The notes: generated by a model not told the origin, from the sequence alone. Shown: positions 28,315 through 38,205, counted from the first letter of the stretch. The stretch is DNA of 64,000 nucleotides from Gemmatimonadaceae bacterium (GCA_037721215.1 JBBJNV010000016.1:27532-91531), one strand, 5' to 3'. Numbers and translations are program-made.

Positions 28315-29924
28315 AGCCACTCGGCGGCACTGCCGCCGCGGTGACGACACCATCCGGCATACCGGTCGAATCTGTTTACGGGCCTTCCGTCCCGAACACT
28401 GCGTACTTTGCGGCGCTCAGCGACCCAGGCGAGTGGCCTTACACGCGCGGCATTCAGAAAACAATGTACCGGGGCCGACTGTGGACGATGCGGCAGTACG
28501 CCGGATTTGGGACTGCCCGTCAGACGAACGAGCGGTTCAGGCATCTGCTCAACGCGGGACAGACGGGCCTTTCGGTCGCATTTGATCTTCCAACTCAAAT
28601 GGGGCTCGACTCGGATTCACCGCGCGCGCTTGGTGAGGTCGGAAGGGCAGGGGTGGCGATCGATACCGTGGAAGACATGCACGAGCTGCTCGACGGTCTG
28701 CCGCTGGAGACTGTATCGACGTCAATGACGATCAATGCCACAGCCGCTACGCTGCTGGCGATGTACATCGTGGTCGCCGAGGAACGGGGAATCGATCGCG
28801 CCTCCCTCAGCGGTACGGTTCAGAACGATATCCTCAAGGAGTATATCGCGCGCGGCACGTATATATACCCGCCCGAGCCGAGCTTGCGGCTGATATCGGA
28901 GATGTTTGGCTTCTGCGCCTCGGAGGTGCCGAACTGGAATCCAGTTTCAATTTCCGGGTATCATATCCGTGAAGCGGGTGCGACCGCGGTGCAGGAACTT
29001 GCGTTTACGCTCGCCAACACCATCGAGTATGTGAACCGGGCCATTGCCGCGGGGCTGCCTGTCGATTCATTCGCGCCGCGGCTGTCTTTCTTTTTCGCGG
29101 CACACAACGACCTCTTCGAGGAAGTGGCAAAGTTTCGTGCCGCGCGGCGGATGTACGCGCGGATCATGAGGGAGCGATTTTGCGCCGCCGATGCGAGTTG
29201 CCGCATGCGGTTTCACACTCAGACCGGCGGTGTCACGCTCACTGCGCAGCAGCCCCTGAACAACGTCGTCCGAGTGACGATTCAGGCGCTCGCCGCTACA
29301 CTTGGGGGCACTCAGTCACTGCATACCAATGGATACGACGAAGCTCTTACCCTGCCGACTTCTGATGCTGCGACCCTGGCACTCAGAACTCAGCAGGTGG
29401 TTGCGCATGAATCTGGCATTGCGGCTACGGGTGATCCCCTTGGCGGCAGCTATTACGTGGAGTATCTCACCGATGAACTCGAGCGGCGGGCGATGGAGTT
29501 GATCGCACGCTCCGACGAACTTGGAGGATCCGAAGCTGCAATTGCCGCCGGATTTTTTCAGGATGAGATTGCCCGAAGCGCGTACGAGCATCAGCTCCGG
29601 GTGGAGACCGAAGCGCTGGTTGTGGTTGGCGTGAACAAGTTCACCGACAACGAACCCCAACTGGTGATGTCCGCACCGGACTTCTCGCGCCTGGAGAATG
29701 AGCAGATTGCATCGCTCGAGTCGCTTCGCGCGGCCCGCGATGCTGATGCCGTCAGCCACTGCCTCAAGTCGGTCGCAACTTCGGCTGCTGCGTTGATGCG
29801 CGCTGACAGCGGAAATTCCCGGATCATGCCGTCGATTGTGGACGCTGTACGCGCCCGTGCAAGCGTCGGGGAAATATCTGCCGTGCTCTCAGGCCAGTGG
29901 GGAAGCCACACCCCCGGTGTCTGA
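28311..29924 (+). CDS. B12-dependent acyl-CoA mutase, large (catalytic) subunit
   Basis: Methylmalonyl-CoA mutase family large subunit, 537 residues. It has the family landmarks [27 protein letters not shown] (substrate barrel), [39 protein letters not shown] and QQPLNNVVR. It ends before any cobalamin-binding domain: no DxHxxG motif is present, so the B12-binding small subunit must be encoded elsewhere. The substrate could be methylmalonyl-, isobutyryl- or another acyl-CoA; sequence alone does not settle it. It overlaps fbp by 4 bases. The B12 importer at 52-57 kb fits a need for the cofactor. Confidence 0.88.
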   Translation: MKPLGGTAAAVTTPSGIPVESVYGPSVPNTAYFAALSDPGEWPYTRGIQKTMYRGRLWTMRQYAGFGTARQTNERFRHLLNAGQTGLSVAFDLPTQMGLDSDSPRALGEVGRAGVAIDTVEDMHELLDGLPLETVSTSMTINATAATLLAMYIVVAEERGIDRASLSGTVQNDILKEYIARGTYIYPPEPSLRLISEMFGFCASEVPNWNPVSISGYHIREAGATAVQELAFTLANTIEYVNRAIAAGLPVDSFAPRLSFFFAAHNDLFEEVAKFRAARRMYARIMRERFCAADASCRMRFHTQTGGVTLTAQQPLNNVVRVTIQALAATLGGTQSLHTNGYDEALTLPTSDAATLALRTQQVVAHESGIAATGDPLGGSYYVEYLTDELERRAMELIARSDELGGSEAAIAAGFFQDEIARSAYEHQLRVETEALVVVGVNKFTDNEPQLVMSAPDFSRLENEQIASLESLRAARDADAVSHCLKSVATSAAALMRADSGNSRIMPSIVDAVRARASVGEISAVLSGQWGSHTPGV

Positions 29925-30786
29925 CGATCTTGGAATGGTCCCCGCGTCCCGGGCAACGATGATGCCGGCCACTGATACTGGTATACCGTTGAGTCATCCG
30001 GCAGCTCGCACACGGGAGTGGGACGAATACGCGGAAGATTGGGTGTCCGCCTGTCCCCAACCTTTCTGGCGGGCTCATAGCGATGCGGTCAACTCGGACC
30101 TTGTTTCGAGATGGTTGCCACCGGGCAAAGTCAATCGAATCCTCAAGACCGATCTGTTTGACGAGGCCGTAGCGGCAGGCTTGTATCGGGCTATAGCGGA
30201 CAGATGCGTTACGGTTCACGGAATAGACGTTTCGCGTCGCATCGTTGGAGCGGCAGGTGATAGATATCCTCTGCTCCAGTCCGCTGAGGCGGACGTAAGG
30301 CATCTGCCATTCGACGATTCCACTATCGACGCCGTGGTTTCCATCTCGACGCTCGACCACTTCGCGACTTCTGCGGAAATTGGTTCGGCGCTGGCGGAAA
30401 TCCGCCGGGTCCTGAAGCCCGGCGGAACCCTGGTGCTGACGCTCGACAACCTTGTCAATCCCGTGGTTGCATTGCGTAACGCCCTTCCGTACTCGCTGAT
30501 ACATGCGGCGGGCCTCGTACCTTATCCGGTCGGAAAAACCCATGGCCCCCGTGGAGCGCGGCGACTTGTAGAAGCGTCGGGGCTGAAAGTGGTTGAATGC
30601 GCGGCCATCATGCACTCGCCCCGTGTCCTTGCCGTTCCGTTCGCCCGGTTCATCGAGAAGCGGGGGTCCGACCGTCTCCACGCTGCAGTCTCGAAAGCAT
30701 TTCTCGCGTTCGAGCGCCTTCGTCCGCTGCCCACCGCATATCTGACCGGTCATTTTGTGGCCATACGCGCTATTCGAGCGGCCTGA
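29917..30786 (+). CDS. Class I SAM-dependent methyltransferase
   Basis: The inferred start is GTG 29917, overlapping the mutase stop by 8 bases, giving 289 residues; ATG 29935 is an alternative. A Rossmann methyltransferase core is visible: [14 protein letters not shown] (SAM motif), [27 protein letters not shown], and [18 protein letters not shown]. The C-terminal third may be a substrate lid. The substrate is unknown. It heads a trio with an acetyltransferase-like protein and a P450, spaced 8 and -4 bases, suggesting one pathway. Confidence 0.8.
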   Translation: MSDDLGMVPASRATMMPATDTGIPLSHPAARTREWDEYAEDWVSACPQPFWRAHSDAVNSDLVSRWLPPGKVNRILKTDLFDEAVAAGLYRAIADRCVTVHGIDVSRRIVGAAGDRYPLLQSAEADVRHLPFDDSTIDAVVSISTLDHFATSAEIGSALAEIRRVLKPGGTLVLTLDNLVNPVVALRNALPYSLIHAAGLVPYPVGKTHGPRGARRLVEASGLKVVECAAIMHSPRVLAVPFARFIEKRGSDRLHAAVSKAFLAFERLRPLPTAYLTGHFVAIRAIRAA

Positions 30787-30794
30787 TTCGTACC

Positions 30795-31511
30795 GTGATC
30801 GAACCCATTGACGATTCCGCTTTGCGACCAACGGGGCGGCTTCGGTTTTCAGGACGGCCGCGCAAGCGATCGCGTGCCCGTACCGTTGGCGCACGTCTGC
30901 TGACGACTGTTTACCGTCGCATGCTGTTCCTAACGTATCCGCTGGACAAGCAGGAAATTCCGGTATACACGGCCCGGATCGACGCAACTTATCGCATACT
31001 CGGCCTCAGCGACCTTGCCGATTATCAGCTATTTCGGCCGGATGCCGACCCGCATGACTTCGAGGCAAGAATCATGGGCGGTCATCGATGCTTCGCCAGC
31101 ATTGCCGACGGGCGTGTGGTCGATGCCTGCTGGATGGCCACCGGGTTTGCGTATGTACCATACATGAAACGCTATCTGCCGCTGGCGCAGCACGACATTT
31201 ACAGCTACGACTCGTTCACCATGCCCGAATTCCGGGCACACGGTATTTACATGGCGCGAAATTCTTTCACAGCGAAGCTCAACCGTCAGGAAGGTTTCTC
31301 GAGGAGTGTATCACTGGTTGCGTTCGAGAACTACGGGACATGGCTGATACTTACCCGGTCGGGGCTCGAGACGCGCGGGATGTACACGTACGTCAGGCTT
31401 CCGGGAAGCGGCATTTACCGGGAAACGGGGATTGGCGGCGAGCAACTGCGCCCACTTGTCGCTCGGCCACCGCGCGCCGCCGCTGTGGCCGAGCGCGGGG
31501 CGGCAGGATGA
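30795..31511 (+). CDS. GNAT-like N-acyltransferase domain protein
   Basis: Predicted 238 residues from GTG 30795. A basic N-terminus (about 45 residues, many Arg) leads into a domain with DYQLFRPDADPHDFEARI, then the strands and helix MPEFRAHGIYMARNSFTAKLNRQEGF and VAFENYGTWLILTRSGL, a layout like GNAT/FemX-type acyltransferases, where RAHGIY would hold acetyl-CoA. This is a fold-level guess; the acyl donor and acceptor are unknown. It sits between the methyltransferase and the P450. Confidence 0.6.
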   Translation: MIEPIDDSALRPTGRLRFSGRPRKRSRARTVGARLLTTVYRRMLFLTYPLDKQEIPVYTARIDATYRILGLSDLADYQLFRPDADPHDFEARIMGGHRCFASIADGRVVDACWMATGFAYVPYMKRYLPLAQHDIYSYDSFTMPEFRAHGIYMARNSFTAKLNRQEGFSRSVSLVAFENYGTWLILTRSGLETRGMYTYVRLPGSGIYRETGIGGEQLRPLVARPPRAAAVAERGAAG

Positions 31512-32842
31512 CAGCCGCGGTGGCCGGCGCGCAGTCGAGACGCCGGGGGCTGACCGGAGATTTGCCTGCATTTTCCCGCGATCCGCTCCAGTTCCTCACC
31601 GATACCGCGCGCACTCGCGGTCCGGTTGCTCGCCTCCGGTTCGGCCGGTCAACGGCGTATCTCGTCAGCGATCCGGCGCTCATCGACGAGGTGCTCGTAG
31701 CGCGTCGCAACAGTTACGTAAAAGCTCGCCCACTGTTGGCGCAGTCAAAACTTTTCGGCAACGGGCTGCTTACAAATGAAGGTGACTCGTGGCTTGCCCA
31801 GCGGCGGCTGGCGCAGCCTGCCTTTCATCGGGGAAATATTGCGTCGTACGCTCGAACGATGGTCGACTCGACGGCGGTTATGCTCGACGCGCTTCCCGGA
31901 TCGGGTGTTGTCGAGATTCACCAGGAGCTGAAAAGGCTTACGATGGGCATTGTCGCGAACGCGTTGTTCGGATCGGACGTCAGCGCGCGCACCGACGAAT
32001 TGAGCGTCGCACTTGAAGCTTCCATGGATCGCTACGCCAGTCGGCGAGGTGTTGCGCGTCTCATTCCAGAATGGGTTCCCCTTCCCGTTAACCGTCGTTA
32101 TCACGCGGGCATCGACCGCATCGATGCGATCGTTGCCGAGATGATTCGCAATCGCCGCGCCTCGTCTGAGCATCATACCGACCTTCTCTCGATGTTGCTT
32201 CACGCACGGGACGAGGATGGAGCCCAGATGAACGACCAGCAGCTGCGCGATGAGGCGATAACACTCTTCGTCGGCGGCTTCGATACGCCTGCGCTCGCGC
32301 TCTCGTGGGCCTGGTTTCTTCTGGCGGGGCATCCCGGCGTTGCGACCCGGCTCGCCGACGAGGTCGACGAGATACTCGGCACTCGCATGGCCACGATGGA
32401 TGATCTGCCCCGTTTGAAGTACGCCGACGCAATCGTCAAGGAAGTTTTGCGACTCTACCCGCCTGCGTGGATCATCAGCCGCGATGCAATAGAGGACACA
32501 ACAGTTGGCGACCATGCGATCAGTTCGGGATCGAGCGTGCTGATTTCTCAGTGGGTCATGCACAGAGACCCGCGCTACTTCAAAGCTCCTGAGACTTTTT
32601 CGCCGGAACGCTGGCTCGACCCGGATTCACCTCCCCCTCACCGCAGCACTTACTTTCCGTTTGGAGTTGGTCCGAGGGTTTGCATCGGTGCGTCATTCGC
32701 CACGATGGAGATGATACTCGCGCTGGTCACGATCTGTCAGCGAATGCGGTTCAGGCTCGCGCCATCGGCCGTCATCGAGCCATGGGCGACGATGACGCTG
32801 AGGCCCCGCCATGGAGTTCACATCCAGCTTGAAAGCCGTTAG
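31508..32842 (+). CDS. Cytochrome P450
   Basis: A 444-residue class-I-type soluble P450 without a membrane anchor. Landmarks are the I-helix GGFDTPALALSW, the K-helix EVLRLYPP (ExxR), PERWLDP, and the heme loop FPFGVGPRVCIG with the thiolate ligand at Cys392. The N-terminus lacks any hydrophobic segment. The style resembles bacterial P450s that hydroxylate fatty acids or terpenoid-like substrates, but no substrate can be assigned. No ferredoxin or reductase is adjacent. It overlaps the acetyltransferase-like gene by 4 bases and is the last gene of the trio. Confidence 0.9.
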   Translation: MTAAVAGAQSRRRGLTGDLPAFSRDPLQFLTDTARTRGPVARLRFGRSTAYLVSDPALIDEVLVARRNSYVKARPLLAQSKLFGNGLLTNEGDSWLAQRRLAQPAFHRGNIASYARTMVDSTAVMLDALPGSGVVEIHQELKRLTMGIVANALFGSDVSARTDELSVALEASMDRYASRRGVARLIPEWVPLPVNRRYHAGIDRIDAIVAEMIRNRRASSEHHTDLLSMLLHARDEDGAQMNDQQLRDEAITLFVGGFDTPALALSWAWFLLAGHPGVATRLADEVDEILGTRMATMDDLPRLKYADAIVKEVLRLYPPAWIISRDAIEDTTVGDHAISSGSSVLISQWVMHRDPRYFKAPETFSPERWLDPDSPPPHRSTYFPFGVGPRVCIGASFATMEMILALVTICQRMRFRLAPSAVIEPWATMTLRPRHGVHIQLESR

Positions 32843-32920
32843 CACCCAGGGTGTGATGGCGGCAGAACGGAACATCGCGAGGACCAATTCGCCTCGCGCT
32901 GCCGCGGTAAACAGGGTTTT

Positions 32921-33005
32921 TCGGCTGGGCGGTTCTTGAGGCATACCTGTCAGCTCGATAACTTTGGTGGTTCACTCTTGGAATTCTCTCCGCCCGCCCA
33001 GCCGA
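32921..33005. repeat. 12-bp perfect inverted repeat around the fmdB promoter
   Basis: TCGGCTGGGCGG (32921-32932) and its exact reverse complement (32994-33005) flank a 61-base spacer. The right arm ends on the base before the fmdB ATG, and the spacer contains the likely promoter. Upstream, CGCGAGG (32876-32882) pairs with CCTCGCG (32892-32898), a small hairpin after the P450 gene without a T-run. The repeat could be an operator, or the arms could pair in a transcript reading through from upstream. Confidence 0.5.
32936..32964 (+). promoter_or_regulatory. Promoter of fmdB-argS (TTGAGG-17-TAACTT)
   Basis: TTGAGG (32936-32941) and TAACTT (32959-32964) are 17 bases apart, matching the promoter pattern seen before asnS, the tRNA pair and the sorting-domain gene. 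It lies about 42 bases before the fmdB ATG, between the two arms of the 12-bp inverted repeat. Confidence 0.6.
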
Positions 33006-33461
33006 ATGCCGTTGTACGAGTTTCGCTGCCCATGTGGCCACGACTTTGAAAAATTCTACCGTTCAATAGGCAGCGCTTCCCCTGAGGAACCGTGTCCACA
33101 ATGTGGAGTTGTCGCAGTGCGCCTGATGTCCACTGCCGGACTGGTATTCAAAGGATCGGGATTCTACATCACCGACTACGGTAAGGACGGCAAGAAAGAC
33201 GAACGTGACGCGGCGGCGACTGCCAAGACCGCGCAAGAGACGAAAGCCAAGGCTGCAGAGGACAAAAAAACAGCTTCAACCGCTGGCGATTCGTCTGCTG
33301 GAGACGGCAAAGCCGCTTCCTCCTCGAAGCCAACCGAAACTGCAGCACCCGCATCCGCGGGAGCTACGGCGTCAAAGCCAGCGGAAACGGCAGCCAAGGT
33401 AGCGCCCGCGTCTGTCCCTTCTCCCGCGCCAAGCACTACTCCGGCCAAGAAAGGAGGATGA
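33006..33461 (+). CDS. FmdB-family zinc-ribbon protein with low-complexity tail
   Basis: The 151-residue product begins MPLYEFRCPCGHDFEKF, the FmdB zinc-ribbon start, with a second pair in CPQCG (four Cys in all), and ends its conserved part at GSGFYITDYG. The family is widespread; suggested roles are in regulation and its function is not settled. From about residue 60 the protein is an Ala/Lys/Thr/Ser/Pro-rich tail without predicted structure, common in this family but long here. It overlaps argS by 4 bases. Confidence 0.85.
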   Translation: MPLYEFRCPCGHDFEKFYRSIGSASPEEPCPQCGVVAVRLMSTAGLVFKGSGFYITDYGKDGKKDERDAAATAKTAQETKAKAAEDKKTASTAGDSSAGDGKAASSSKPTETAAPASAGATASKPAETAAKVAPASVPSPAPSTTPAKKGG

Positions 33462-35131
33462 GTTTCGCGGACCGCATCCGCGATGAGCTGATTGTCGCGG
33501 CACGCGAACTCGGCGTCCCCGACCCCATCGAGCCTGTGGTTGAGAGACCGAAAGAGCCGGCTCTTGGTGACTGGACGACGAATCTCGCCATGACGCTGGC
33601 GCGGAAGCTGCGCAAGCGGCCGGCAGAAGTTGCGGCACTCCTCAAGGGGCGTATTCGGGTCGATCACGCTTGCGTCGAGCGGATCGATATTGCCGGGCCT
33701 GGATTCATGAACTTTTTTCTGGATCCTGCACAAATCGCCGAAGGCGTGCGTGATATTGTCGAACGAAATGAGCAATTCGGTCGCAACGCCGCCGGAAAGG
33801 GTCAACGCGTCAACGTGGAATTCGTTTCCGCAAACCCCACTGGGCCCCTCCACGTAGGACACGGCCGGCAGGCCGCACTCGGCGATGCTATTTCGACACT
33901 TCTCGAATGGACCGGGTGGGACGTCTCACGGGAATTTTATTACAACGATGCGGGCGTACAGATCGACAATCTTGAAGCCAGTGTGCAGGCCTGGGTGCAG
34001 GCATTGGGCACAGGCGGCGAGGCTGTCATTCCGGACGGCGGTTATCATGGCGAATACATCAGCGAAATCGCCTCCCGGTTTACTCAACTGCAAGATTCCG
34101 CGAATCCGGCGGACGGCCGGGCTCCCGGTGACAATGAGCTGTCCGTGAGGGAGTTCGCCATTGCAGAGCTGCGCAGCGAGCAGGATCTTGATCTCCAGGC
34201 ATTTGGTGTAAGGTTCGACACCTACTTTCTCGAGTCATCGCTGTATTCCGAAGGCAGGGTGGCTGAAACAGTCAACGCACTCGTGGCTGCCGGGAAGACG
34301 TTCGAGGATGATGGGGCGCTGTTCCTTCGCACGACGGAGTATGGTGACGACAAGGACCGCGTCATGCGCAAGAGTGCCCGGAAGGGTGGTGATTACACGT
34401 ACTTCGTGCCCGACGTTGCGTATCACGTGACAAAATGGCAGCGCGGGTTCAGGCGGGCCATCGATGTTCAGGGCGCCGATCATCACAGCACGGTCACCCG
34501 CGTCCGTGCGGGCCTTCAGGCGCTTGGAATCAATATCGCGGCGGGCTATCCCGAATACGTCCTGCACCAGATGGTGACGGTGATGAAATCCGGTGAAGAA
34601 GTGAAAATTTCTAAGCGGGCGGGAAGTTACGTCACCGTGCGCGACCTCATCAACGAAGTGGGCGGGGACGCAGTCAGATTTTTCTTTCTCATGCGAAAAA
34701 GTGACTCCCAGCTCGTCTTCGACGTCGACGTCGCGCGCAAACAATCCGAAGAGAATCCCGTTTATTACATCCAGATGGCGCACGCCCGAATGTGCGGCAT
34801 TTTCCGCGTCGGTGAGATCGATCGCGAATCGTTCGATGCGACAAAGGCAATGCTTGGGGTGCTGAGCGAGCCCGAGGAGCAGGAGCTGATCAAGGCCCTC
34901 GTGGACTTTCCACGGGTTGTCGCCGGAGCGGCGGAAGCACTCGAGCCGCACCGGATAGCCACGTATCTATCAGAGACTGCGCGGCTTTGTCATTCATGGT
35001 ATCACAAGCATCACGTTCTCGGCGAGCCCGATGATATTCTGCACGCCCGCCTCGCCCTTGCCCGGGCATCCCAGATCGTGATTCGGAACGGATTGCAGAT
35101 GCTGGGGATCGGCGCTCCCAACCGGATGTAG
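33458..35131 (+). CDS. argS: Arginine--tRNA ligase
   Basis: Class I synthetase, 557 residues. The N-terminal Add-1 domain (about 1-110) is followed by VEFVSANPTGPLHVGHGRQAA with the HIGH-type motif HVGH, FYYNDAGVQI, the Rossmann fold, and a KMSKS-type signal EEVKISKRAG near 380, then the DALR anticodon domain ending HSWYHKH. A strong Shine-Dalgarno AGGAGG (33452-33457) abuts the ATG with no spacer, an odd arrangement; the next plausible starts would delete the conserved N-terminus. Confidence 0.95.
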   Translation: MSFADRIRDELIVAARELGVPDPIEPVVERPKEPALGDWTTNLAMTLARKLRKRPAEVAALLKGRIRVDHACVERIDIAGPGFMNFFLDPAQIAEGVRDIVERNEQFGRNAAGKGQRVNVEFVSANPTGPLHVGHGRQAALGDAISTLLEWTGWDVSREFYYNDAGVQIDNLEASVQAWVQALGTGGEAVIPDGGYHGEYISEIASRFTQLQDSANPADGRAPGDNELSVREFAIAELRSEQDLDLQAFGVRFDTYFLESSLYSEGRVAETVNALVAAGKTFEDDGALFLRTTEYGDDKDRVMRKSARKGGDYTYFVPDVAYHVTKWQRGFRRAIDVQGADHHSTVTRVRAGLQALGINIAAGYPEYVLHQMVTVMKSGEEVKISKRAGSYVTVRDLINEVGGDAVRFFFLMRKSDSQLVFDVDVARKQSEENPVYYIQMAHARMCGIFRVGEIDRESFDATKAMLGVLSEPEEQELIKALVDFPRVVAGAAEALEPHRIATYLSETARLCHSWYHKHHVLGEPDDILHARLALARASQIVIRNGLQMLGIGAPNRM

Positions 35132-35160
35132 CGAGATTCTTTAACCCTGAAACAATTTCG

Positions 35161-36078
35161 ATGACCGTACTAGTTGTTGGATCCGTCGCCCTGGACTCGG
35201 TCGAGACGCCGTTCGGAAAGGCCGACGATGTACTCGGAGGGTCCGCCACCTTCTTCTCGGCGGCGGCCAGCCTGCTGACGCCTGTGCAGCTGGTTGGAGT
35301 AGTCGGCACGGACTATCCGGTTGAGAAGCTGCAGCCGTTGGTAGAACGAGGCGTCGATCTCGCGGGGCTCGAGCACGCTGACGGTCCTTCGTTCCGCTGG
35401 CGTGGCCGCTATCGGCACGATCTCAGCTCCGCGGAAACCCTTGAGACTCATCTGGGTGTTTTCTCCAGGTTCAGCCCGAAGATTCCGGCGCAGTTCCGCA
35501 ACGCGCCCTTTGTATTTCTCGGCAACATCGATCCCCGGCTGCAGCTCGACGTGCTCAATCAGGTGGAACGCCCGAGACTGGTCGCGTGCGACACCATGAA
35601 CTTCTGGATCCAGAGTCGTCGACCTGATCTTCTCGAGCTGCTCAAGCATGTCGACATGGTCACCCTCAATGACGGCGAAGCGAGGCAGCTTACCGAAGAA
35701 GTCAACCTTACTCAGGCCGCGAAGTGGATAATGCGGTGTGGTCCAAAACACGTCATCATCAAGAAAGGCGAGCATGGCGCTCTCATGTTCAACTCCACGA
35801 GCGTCTTCTTCGCTCCCGCCTTCCCGCTTGAAAGTGTGTTCGATCCGACAGGTGCCGGAGACTCGTTTGCGGGGGGGTTTATCGGTTATCTCGCGCGGAC
35901 AGGTGACCTGAGCGATGCGAACATGCGACGCGCCATGATCTATGGTTCGGCGCTGGGATCGTTTGCGGTCGAAAAGTTTTCCATTGACCGGATCGCCACT
36001 CTCACGCGGACCGAGGTGGATGCCAGAGTCGGCGAACTGAGGCGGCTCGTAGCGTTCGAGGAGGAGCTGAACGCTTGA
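35161..36078 (+). CDS. PfkB-family sugar kinase
   Basis: A 305-residue ribokinase-superfamily protein. It has the N-terminal VVGSVALDSVETPFG and the glycine pair in LGGSATFFSAAAS, and the C-terminal catalytic motif DPTGAGDSFAGGFIGYLA with the base Asp. KKGEHGALMF precedes it. The substrate (ribose, fructose-type sugar, nucleoside or other) cannot be told from sequence. It starts 29 bases after argS and overlaps purM by 4 bases, so it lies in the argS-to-nusB operon. Confidence 0.85.
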   Translation: MTVLVVGSVALDSVETPFGKADDVLGGSATFFSAAASLLTPVQLVGVVGTDYPVEKLQPLVERGVDLAGLEHADGPSFRWRGRYRHDLSSAETLETHLGVFSRFSPKIPAQFRNAPFVFLGNIDPRLQLDVLNQVERPRLVACDTMNFWIQSRRPDLLELLKHVDMVTLNDGEARQLTEEVNLTQAAKWIMRCGPKHVIIKKGEHGALMFNSTSVFFAPAFPLESVFDPTGAGDSFAGGFIGYLARTGDLSDANMRRAMIYGSALGSFAVEKFSIDRIATLTRTEVDARVGELRRLVAFEEELNA

Positions 36079-37106
36079 GCAGCGGCGCGCTCCACTACAG
36101 GAGTGCAGGGGTCGACCTCGGTGCGTCCGACGACGCCACGGCGCGCATTGGGAACCTTGTCAAAACGACGACAACGAGCGGGGCGCTTGGCGCCTTTGGT
36201 GGCTTTGGCGGGATGTTTCGAGTGCCACCGTCACTGCGGTCACCCGTACTGGTGTCGAGTGCCGATGGCGTCGGCACGAAAATCAAAGTCGCTATCGAAA
36301 GCGGTCGCAACAGGACGATCGGCCACGACCTCGTCAATCACTGCACCAACGATATCCTGACGCAGGGAGCCTCGCCTCTTTTCTTTCTCGACTACATTGC
36401 GTTCGGCAAGCTCGATCCGCAGGTGGCTGAAGCGATCGTTACTGGTGTCGCCGCTGGTTGCATCGAGAACGGTTGCGCGTTGCTTGGCGGCGAGACCGCT
36501 GAGATGCCTGGGCTTTACGTGCCGCCCGATTATGACCTGGCGGGTTTCATAGTTGGGTGCGTCGAGGAAGACGAAATACTCGGAGCCGGTCGTATCGAGG
36601 CAGGCGACGTTCTGATAGCCCTGGAAAGTTCCGGGCTGCATACCAATGGATATTCGCTCGCACGCAAAATTGTCAGAGAGCGAATGCGTCTTGGCCTGGA
36701 TGATCCGTATCCGGGAACGGAGGTATCGGTTGCAGACATTCTGCTCACCGTACACCGTTCGTATCTTCGCGCGTTGCAGCCCGTGCTCGGGCAGATCCAT
36801 GCGCTAGTGCACATAACGGGCGGAGGTATTCCCGGCAATCTGAACCGCGCGCTCACAAGCGTTCTGGACGCGCACGTGGATGCTGGAAGCTGGGAGATTC
36901 CGCCGCTCTTTACGGAACTCGCGATGGCTGGAGAGATCGAGCGCGATGAGATGTTCCGCGTGTTCAACATGGGCGTAGGGATGATCGTCATCGCGCCAGG
37001 CTCCGCTGTGGATGCCATAATCGACCAGGCACGAACCAAGGGGGTGGCCGGCTGGGTGGCTGGCGACATTCGGCATGGAGGTGGTGACGTCATCATCACG
37101 AGATAA
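36075..37106 (+). CDS. purM: Phosphoribosylformylglycinamidine cyclo-ligase
   Basis: PurM (AIR synthetase) closes the imidazole ring in purine synthesis. The 343-residue product starts at TTG 36075, overlapping the kinase stop, and shows the family motifs YRSAGVDLGASDDATARI, SSADGVGTKIKVAIE, HCTNDILTQGASPLFFLDYIAFGKL, GGETAEMPGLY and HITGGGIPGNLNR. It overlaps ribD by 32 bases. This coupling of purine and riboflavin synthesis genes is sensible, since GTP is the riboflavin precursor. Confidence 0.96.
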   Translation: MSSGALHYRSAGVDLGASDDATARIGNLVKTTTTSGALGAFGGFGGMFRVPPSLRSPVLVSSADGVGTKIKVAIESGRNRTIGHDLVNHCTNDILTQGASPLFFLDYIAFGKLDPQVAEAIVTGVAAGCIENGCALLGGETAEMPGLYVPPDYDLAGFIVGCVEEDEILGAGRIEAGDVLIALESSGLHTNGYSLARKIVRERMRLGLDDPYPGTEVSVADILLTVHRSYLRALQPVLGQIHALVHITGGGIPGNLNRALTSVLDAHVDAGSWEIPPLFTELAMAGEIERDEMFRVFNMGVGMIVIAPGSAVDAIIDQARTKGVAGWVAGDIRHGGGDVIITR

Positions 37107-38205
37107 CGACGCCGAGCGCGACATAGTGCACATGTCCCGCGCACTCGACCTGGCACAGATGGGGTGGGCTCAGACTTCGCCGAATCCAATGGTCGGCGCA
37201 GTTATCTGCGTCGATGGCCGCAACGTTGGCGAGGGGTATCATGCCGCACATGGCGAATCGCACGCTGAGGTCATGGCGATCAAGGCCGCGGGCGAACGTG
37301 CGCGCGGTGCAACGCTCTACGTTAGTCTCGAGCCCTGTGACCATCACGGCAGAACTCCTCCGTGCAGCGGGGCGATAATTGCCGCCGGTATCACGCGAGT
37401 GGTCGCCGCCGTCAGTGACCCAAACCCGCACGCAACTGGCGGCGCGGCTCGATTACGCGGGGCCGGAGTTTCCGTCGAGGTTGGACTACTCGAGACTGAA
37501 GCGCGCGAGCTGAACGCCGCTTTTTTTCATTCGTTTGAGACAGACATTCCGTTTGTCACTATCAAGCTTGCCACTTCACTTGACGGGGCGATAAGCGACG
37601 CAAAACGCACCCGCAAATGGATCACCAGCGAACAGTCGCGCGCCGAGGTGCATCGGATGCGCGCTGTGAGTGATGCGATTGCGGTGGGGCTGCAGACAGC
37701 TATCGCCGATGATCCGCGGCTCACGGCCCGAACCAACCCACCGGCGCGCGTGCCGCCAGTGCGGATAGTTTTCGACCGCCACGCCAGACTGAATCCGGAA
37801 AGTGTACTTGCCCGGTCGGCGCGCGAAATTCCCGTGCTACTCGTCACCGCAGTGAATGCGCCAATGCGCCCTCAGCTCGCCAGCCTCGGCGTCGAAGCGA
37901 TCGCGGCCCACGATCTCAACGATGCCCTCAGGCAATTGAGGAGGCGCGGTATCACCTCGGTGCTGGTTGAGGGTGGCGCGGGCCTCGTTGCATCGTTCCT
38001 CGCCAACGGATCTGTGGATCGCCTCGTTATCTTTCAGGCGCCCGTGATACTGGGAACTGGGTCCCTGGGCGCGTTCTCCGGAGTCGCCGCTCAGGAAGTG
38101 TCGCATGCGCCGCGGTTCAAACTGCTTCGCACCCGGTCGATCGGCGACGACGTTATGAGCATTTATTCGGTAGACAGGCGCGAGCATGTTCACGGGACTG
38201 GTTGA
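37075..38205 (+). CDS. ribD: Bifunctional riboflavin deaminase/reductase
   Basis: RibD deaminates and then reduces the pyrimidine intermediate of riboflavin synthesis. The 376-residue protein has the deaminase domain (about 15-155) with AHGESHAEVMAI and LEPCDHHGRTPPCSGAI carrying His/Cys zinc ligands, then the reductase domain with TIKLATSLDGAI and VLVEGGAGLVASFL. The start is ATG 37075 inside purM; alternatives at 37126-37132 would also keep the catalytic part. It overlaps the next gene by 20 bases. No FMN riboswitch precedes it. Confidence 0.94.
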   Translation: MEVVTSSSRDNDAERDIVHMSRALDLAQMGWAQTSPNPMVGAVICVDGRNVGEGYHAAHGESHAEVMAIKAAGERARGATLYVSLEPCDHHGRTPPCSGAIIAAGITRVVAAVSDPNPHATGGAARLRGAGVSVEVGLLETEARELNAAFFHSFETDIPFVTIKLATSLDGAISDAKRTRKWITSEQSRAEVHRMRAVSDAIAVGLQTAIADDPRLTARTNPPARVPPVRIVFDRHARLNPESVLARSAREIPVLLVTAVNAPMRPQLASLGVEAIAAHDLNDALRQLRRRGITSVLVEGGAGLVASFLANGSVDRLVIFQAPVILGTGSLGAFSGVAAQEVSHAPRFKLLRTRSIGDDVMSIYSVDRREHVHGTG

